From NCBI GenBank assembly GCA_002314055.1, contig DCBP01000105.1:1-18876 (forward strand): a stretch of 18,876 nucleotides of DNA, written 5' to 3'. Below are positions 14,828 through 18,876 of this stretch, one piece after another. Source of the DNA: Prevotella sp. UBA1104. GTDB lineage: Bacteria; Bacteroidota; Bacteroidia; Bacteroidales; Bacteroidaceae. Every line of letters starts with the position of its first letter. Positions within the stretch are counted from its first letter, which is position 1. The notes beneath the pieces were generated by a model, which searched no databases, was not told the DNA's origin, and was given only the letters and a program-made list of their open reading frames with translations. The translations under genes and the position numbers were made by a program.

Positions 14828-17800
14828 ATGAAACAGATTAATTACATCTTCGTGTTTCTGTTCGCCTTGTTCTTCGGAACAAACGTGGCGCAAGCTGATT
14901 CGTTCAGTCCTTATTCGGTAGATTTCAATACCGCGATAAGTACTACGGCACACGACTTCAAGGTGGCTTCCGGTTGGGGGCACATCGTGCAGTCGTATGA
15001 TGACGACAGCGGTTGGAATACAGAAACTTACTATGTGGATTACGCATACGGTGCTGATACGGGGCGTGACGGCAGCGGAGCGTTGAAAATCGGTTCGCAG
15101 ACTATTGGTTCCGGTTGGTATTCAAACACGGTAAACGACCTTCTCGTAACTCCGCAGATAACCGGAGCTTCGAGCATCTACGTAAAACAGGTGAACTCTT
15201 ACGGTACCATCAAGTTTTACAAGGTAACAAAGACAGGTGCCAAGTATACCCGTGGCGACGAGATTACCCTCGAGACAACACCAACCCTCTCAACATCCGA
15301 CTGGGTAAAGGTGGACATCCCGGCACAGACGGAACCAACTTATATCGGTATCCGTGGTAACAACGTATATATCGATGACTTCTCAGCCGACAAAGCCGAA
15401 TATGAGCTGGTAAAGGCTTTGAAGATAGACAAGGTTACAAACAACGGCAAACAGGAGCCAGACTGCAACGCAGAGGGCAAATTCCCGATTAACTACACCG
15501 TGCAGTACACCAACAACGGTGATGTTGACCTCACACCGGGAATGGAGGGCTACTCCCTCAGCATCGTAAACTACAGCAAGGAAAATGCCGTAGTCTACAC
15601 CCTGCCGCTTACAGAACCGCTTGCAGTAGGTGCATCAGCCACAGCAACACTTGCTACAGATGTAGACTATGCCACATATCCAAGCCGCAATCGTTATGAT
15701 GTGATGGAGAACCTCACTCAGACGACAAGCTATGGTACATGGATAGAACCTACGAAATATGCTCCGGAGATGCAGATACGCAACAGCGACGGACGCATTG
15801 ATGCCGGCGAGAGCTTTGCTTACGGTATGGTGAACGAGCCAACTTCAAAAGATTTCACCATTCGCAACAACGGTGCCGCTCCGCTTATTGTAACGGCAGT
15901 CGACGTGCCGGAAGGCTTTAGTCACAATCTCACCTTGCCACTCACAGTGGCTCCTCATCAGGATGCAGCATTGAGCATCACCGTAAGTAATGCCGTTGCC
16001 GGTATCTTCTCGGGCAATGTTACAATCAAGGGAAATGACGTCGACGACTTCACGTTTGCCGTATCTGCAACCGTGCTCGACCCGTCGAAGTATTTCGAGA
16101 GCTTCAGTAGCGAGGACGTTCCGGCAGGAATGATTCTTGAAGGCAGCTGGGAAATCAAACAGCGCGACTATTCTTCAAGCGAGAACCCATATCTTGCATC
16201 AAACGGCTCTCGCGGTCAGGAGACAATGCTCATCACTCCGTTGCTCAAGGTTACAGAGGGCGAGAAGATGACTGTTGATGCTGCCCGCACCAACTATTAC
16301 CAGTCTGGTTCAGACGTATATCTCAAAGTTTACTATTCATCAGACCGCCAGAACTGGACGCTCGCCAAGACTATCGCTTCAGAGGACATGAGTTCTTCAA
16401 GAGCAGTAAGCAGCACTTACTATTATGGTGAGCTGAAGACATTCGTAATCGACAATATCCCTGCCGGTAACTATTATATCGGTTTCGGTGCCGGCTACAC
16501 CTGTGTCGACAATATCTATGGATTCGAGAAAGTCAATGTTGCCCATGATGTCATGGTGGCAGAGAAGAAATTCCCTTCTGTCGGCGTGGTAAACAACAAG
16601 TATGAGGCAACTCTGAAAATAAAGAACCTTAACACCGCAGCTGAGGCTGCCGGCTCTTATACTCTCACACTCTATGCCGACAACGAACCGGTGGCAACTG
16701 CCGAGTCTTCAGAAATCGCAGCCACAGGTCAGGCCGACTTCACTCTTGCTTATACTCCTCATGCTGCCGGAACGGTAAAGGTGTATGCCGAGTATAAGAA
16801 TGCTGCCGACAACTATATAGTAAAGACTCCAGAGGAAGACGTAACAATAGCCGAGGAGCAGGCTGTATCTGATGTAGTAATCGGAAAGCAGAACGGCACT
16901 CAGAGCAACGAAGTGTTCTATCTGAACTATGCCGACAATAGCAAGGGCGGTCTTTGCGACTTCATCTATAATGCCGAGATGCTGACGAAGTTTGGCTTGA
17001 AGGCAGGCGACAAGGTTGCCGGAGTTTCATTCACAGGTTCTCCTAATACCTCGAAAACCGTTAAGCAGCTGCATCAGACTCTCGCCTACGGTATGGTTGC
17101 TGAGGCTGAATATAAGGCAGGAGAGAATACCGATGCATTAACAACAGTAACAATCGTTGACGGCGATGACGTTACCTTTACCGAAGGAACCGATTACGTT
17201 ACTAACGTAACATTCCCGACACCGATAGTATGGGACGGTACTTCAGCAATTCGCTTCTATACTTATGTGAAGAGCGATGCCGGAAACTATATCAACGTAA
17301 GTTATCCTGTTGACACCGACTACAATACCGCAAACTATAAGTCTGGTACTGCTAAGGACTGGAGCTCAAAGACTACTCCATTAGCAACCTTCGCCATCCA
17401 GAAAGATCCGGCAACAATCTCCGGAACCGTTAAATGTGGTGATGCTGCCGTAGCAGATGCATCAGTAACACTGAAGAGTGCCGACGACGTAATCTACTCC
17501 GGCAAGACTGATGCCAAGGGAGCATATTCGTTCTCTGTAATACAGACCGAAAAGACTTACACCTTGACAACAACAGCCGAGGGATATGTAGACTATACAG
17601 AAGAGAACGTTAGTGTTGCTTCTAACCTTGAGAAGAACATCACTCTGAAGAAGAAGGCAGTCAGCGTAACAGGTAAGATTATGTTCCACGATGCTCCAGT
17701 GGCAGATGTTGCCGTAACGCTCTCAAGCGGAGAATTGAACTATACTGCTACTACTACCGACGAGGGCGTTTATACCTTTGCCGAGGTAGAGCCGGGCAAG

Positions 17801-18733
17801 GAGTACATTCTGAAGGCTGTCAAGGAGAAATTTAACGACTACACTTCGGAGCCGGTTGAAATCACCGAGAACGAGTCGTTTGCCGACATCGTAATGACAA
17901 AGCCTAACTTCAAGGTAACTGGTCAGCTGAAGTGGGGCAACACTCCAGTGAAGGGCATTGTGGCACAGCTCACATGGGTAAGTGCCGATGGCGACGATAT
18001 GAAGTACGGTACGTTTACAAATGACGACGGTAAGTTTGAATTCTCTAATCTGAATGCCGCCTACGTATATACCTTCAATATTGTAGATATTAACAATGAG
18101 TTTGAGAACCAGCCGGCAGTGGCTACCATAGAGAACGGTGAGGATGCAGAGGAGAACTTCTCGCTCACCATCAAGCCAGTTGTAGTGAAAGTTGCAGCAG
18201 ACGGTTATATGACCTACAATTACAAGCGTGCTCTCGACTTCTCTACTACTCCGGCGCTCAAGGCATACGCTGTATCAGCAGTGAACGGTAACTATACGGA
18301 GCTTACTGAATTGTCGGAGGTACCAGCAAACACCGGAATTCTTATTGACGGTGCTGCCGGAGAATACGAGGTAATGCCGATAGAGACAGCCGCTGCAGTA
18401 GAGAGCAATCTGCTCGTTGCAACAACTGCCGACTATACTATCTCTGCCGAGAACGTTGGCAAGGCATGGGCGTTGACAACCGACAACGGCAAGAACGTAT
18501 TCAAGTCTGTTGCCGGTACCACAGTGGCAAAGGGCGGTGCATATCTCGACTGTGAGTCGTCGGCAAGCATCATCTATCTGAACCAGACCGACGGTATCCA
18601 TGCAGTAGATTCTACATCTTCTAATAATGGTATGCTCGATCCTACCAAGCCGATGTATAACCTCGCCGGTCAGCAGGTAGACAGCAGCTATCGTGGTGTC
18701 GTTATCCAGAACGGCAAGAAGATAAAGAAGTAA
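14828..18733 (+). CDS. Giant secreted mosaic protein with three carboxypeptidase-regulatory-like repeats
   Basis: A 1301-residue protein with a signal peptide (1-23, cleavage after VAQA). By eye the modules are: choice-of-anchor J-like (24-189; DLLVTPQI, YIDDFSA); CARDB-like (190-305); choice-of-anchor D-like (312-423); second anchor J-like (424-573; TMLITPLL); CARDB-like (575-675); a beta domain (676-860) like the N-terminal part of the gene at 12682. Three tandem carboxypeptidase-regulatory-like domains follow, starting ISGTVKCGD (862), VTGKIMFHD (946) and VTGQLKWGN (1027). A domain typical of Prevotella secreted proteins follows (1118-1262; GYMTYNY, LKAYAVSAV, VPANTGILI). The tail (1275-1301; MYNLAGQQV, GVVIQNGKKIKK) is the Prevotella variant of the sorting signal. 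No catalytic residues recognised; a surface scaffold or adhesin is likely. Confidence 0.85.
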   Translation: MKQINYIFVFLFALFFGTNVAQADSFSPYSVDFNTAISTTAHDFKVASGWGHIVQSYDDDSGWNTETYYVDYAYGADTGRDGSGALKIGSQTIGSGWYSNTVNDLLVTPQITGASSIYVKQVNSYGTIKFYKVTKTGAKYTRGDEITLETTPTLSTSDWVKVDIPAQTEPTYIGIRGNNVYIDDFSADKAEYELVKALKIDKVTNNGKQEPDCNAEGKFPINYTVQYTNNGDVDLTPGMEGYSLSIVNYSKENAVVYTLPLTEPLAVGASATATLATDVDYATYPSRNRYDVMENLTQTTSYGTWIEPTKYAPEMQIRNSDGRIDAGESFAYGMVNEPTSKDFTIRNNGAAPLIVTAVDVPEGFSHNLTLPLTVAPHQDAALSITVSNAVAGIFSGNVTIKGNDVDDFTFAVSATVLDPSKYFESFSSEDVPAGMILEGSWEIKQRDYSSSENPYLASNGSRGQETMLITPLLKVTEGEKMTVDAARTNYYQSGSDVYLKVYYSSDRQNWTLAKTIASEDMSSSRAVSSTYYYGELKTFVIDNIPAGNYYIGFGAGYTCVDNIYGFEKVNVAHDVMVAEKKFPSVGVVNNKYEATLKIKNLNTAAEAAGSYTLTLYADNEPVATAESSEIAATGQADFTLAYTPHAAGTVKVYAEYKNAADNYIVKTPEEDVTIAEEQAVSDVVIGKQNGTQSNEVFYLNYADNSKGGLCDFIYNAEMLTKFGLKAGDKVAGVSFTGSPNTSKTVKQLHQTLAYGMVAEAEYKAGENTDALTTVTIVDGDDVTFTEGTDYVTNVTFPTPIVWDGTSAIRFYTYVKSDAGNYINVSYPVDTDYNTANYKSGTAKDWSSKTTPLATFAIQKDPATISGTVKCGDAAVADASVTLKSADDVIYSGKTDAKGAYSFSVIQTEKTYTLTTTAEGYVDYTEENVSVASNLEKNITLKKKAVSVTGKIMFHDAPVADVAVTLSSGELNYTATTTDEGVYTFAEVEPGKEYILKAVKEKFNDYTSEPVEITENESFADIVMTKPNFKVTGQLKWGNTPVKGIVAQLTWVSADGDDMKYGTFTNDDGKFEFSNLNAAYVYTFNIVDINNEFENQPAVATIENGEDAEENFSLTIKPVVVKVAADGYMTYNYKRALDFSTTPALKAYAVSAVNGNYTELTELSEVPANTGILIDGAAGEYEVMPIETAAAVESNLLVATTADYTISAENVGKAWALTTDNGKNVFKSVAGTTVAKGGAYLDCESSASIIYLNQTDGIHAVDSTSSNNGMLDPTKPMYNLAGQQVDSSYRGVVIQNGKKIKK

Positions 18734-18756
18734 AATACATTAAAATTCAATTAAAA

Positions 18757-18795
18757 GGAAAGGTACTTGCATATCGGCAAGTACCTTTCTTTTTT
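18757..18795 (+). terminator. Strong rho-independent terminator
   Basis: GAAAGGTACTTGC (18758-18770) and GCAAGTACCTTTC (18777-18789) form a perfect 13-bp stem with loop ATATCG. Six T follow (18790-18795), and one G-T pair extends the stem. It lies 24 bases after the stop of the 1301-residue protein gene. Confidence 0.92.
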
Positions 18796-18801
18796 ATATA
18801 A

Positions 18802-18841
18802 CTATAAAATCGTAAACCACTGCTATAAAATCGTTAAACCA
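18802..18841. repeat. Near-identical direct repeats, 21-bp period
   Basis: CTATAAAATCGTAAACCA (18802-18819) and CTATAAAATCGTTAAACCA (18823-18841) differ by one inserted T and start 21 bases apart, two helical turns. ACCACTG also occurs after the first copy and again near 18860. This is the layout of a paired regulator site, perhaps for a gene beyond the right edge. No gene is visible from 18796 to the end. Confidence 0.7.
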
Positions 18842-18876
18842 TAGCGAATAATTCATTCACCACTGATGAACCATTA

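Overview
The window looks like a chromosomal segment of a Bacteroidota bacterium, most likely of the Prevotella/Segatella group. Three things point there. First, several intergenic regions carry the Bacteroidota promoter pattern (TTTG or TTG, about 19-20 bp, then TAnnTTTG), and no gene shows a strong Shine-Dalgarno sequence. Second, there is an outer-membrane beta-barrel receptor with a carboxypeptidase-regulatory-like N-terminus. Third, four large secreted proteins end in the short basic C-terminal signals of type IX secretion (T9SS) cargo, with domains (cleaved-adhesin/choice-of-anchor J, Omp28-like) typical of this group. No phage, IS, CRISPR or conjugation genes are visible.

Layout. Positions 1-262 are intergenic. 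They hold a duplicated promoter-like repeat facing left, out of the window, and a promoter facing right. Positions 263-1743 carry a translationally coupled pair (ATGA overlap): a UbiA-family polyprenyl-phosphate phosphoribosyltransferase-like protein and a HAD-IB phosphatase. A 9-bp degenerate tandem repeat separates these from a multi-pass membrane protein (1859-3325) that resembles GT-C glycosyltransferases in outline. Together the three could make and use a polyprenyl-phosphate-linked pentose donor for a surface glycan; this is inference from families and order. Positions 3479-6019 encode an outer-membrane receptor, followed by tRNA-Pro(GGG) with its own promoter and terminator (6077-6283).

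From 6572 to the end lies a block of four same-strand secreted proteins of 1130, 843, 652 and 1301 residues. All have N-terminal signal peptides and C-terminal T9SS-like tails. They are mosaics of choice-of-anchor J, choice-of-anchor D/Hydin-like, FN3-like, carboxypeptidase-regulatory-like and Omp28-like modules. The first and last have clear promoters of their own. Terminators or hairpins lie after each gene, so 6572, 10070 and 12682 could be one partly attenuated operon and 14828 a separate unit. The protein at 12682 looks like an Omp28 relative whose thioredoxin-like CxxC has been lost. The proteins are probably exported through the Sec system, then by T9SS, and displayed or released as adhesin-like or binding proteins. 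No substrate can be named from the sequence.

No clearly new enzymatic system is evident. The most unusual items are the leftward duplicated promoter repeat, the palindrome overlapping the 6572 promoter, the coupled UbiA-HAD pair with a candidate glycosyltransferase, the CxxC-less Omp28-like protein, and the 21-bp-spaced direct repeats at the right edge.
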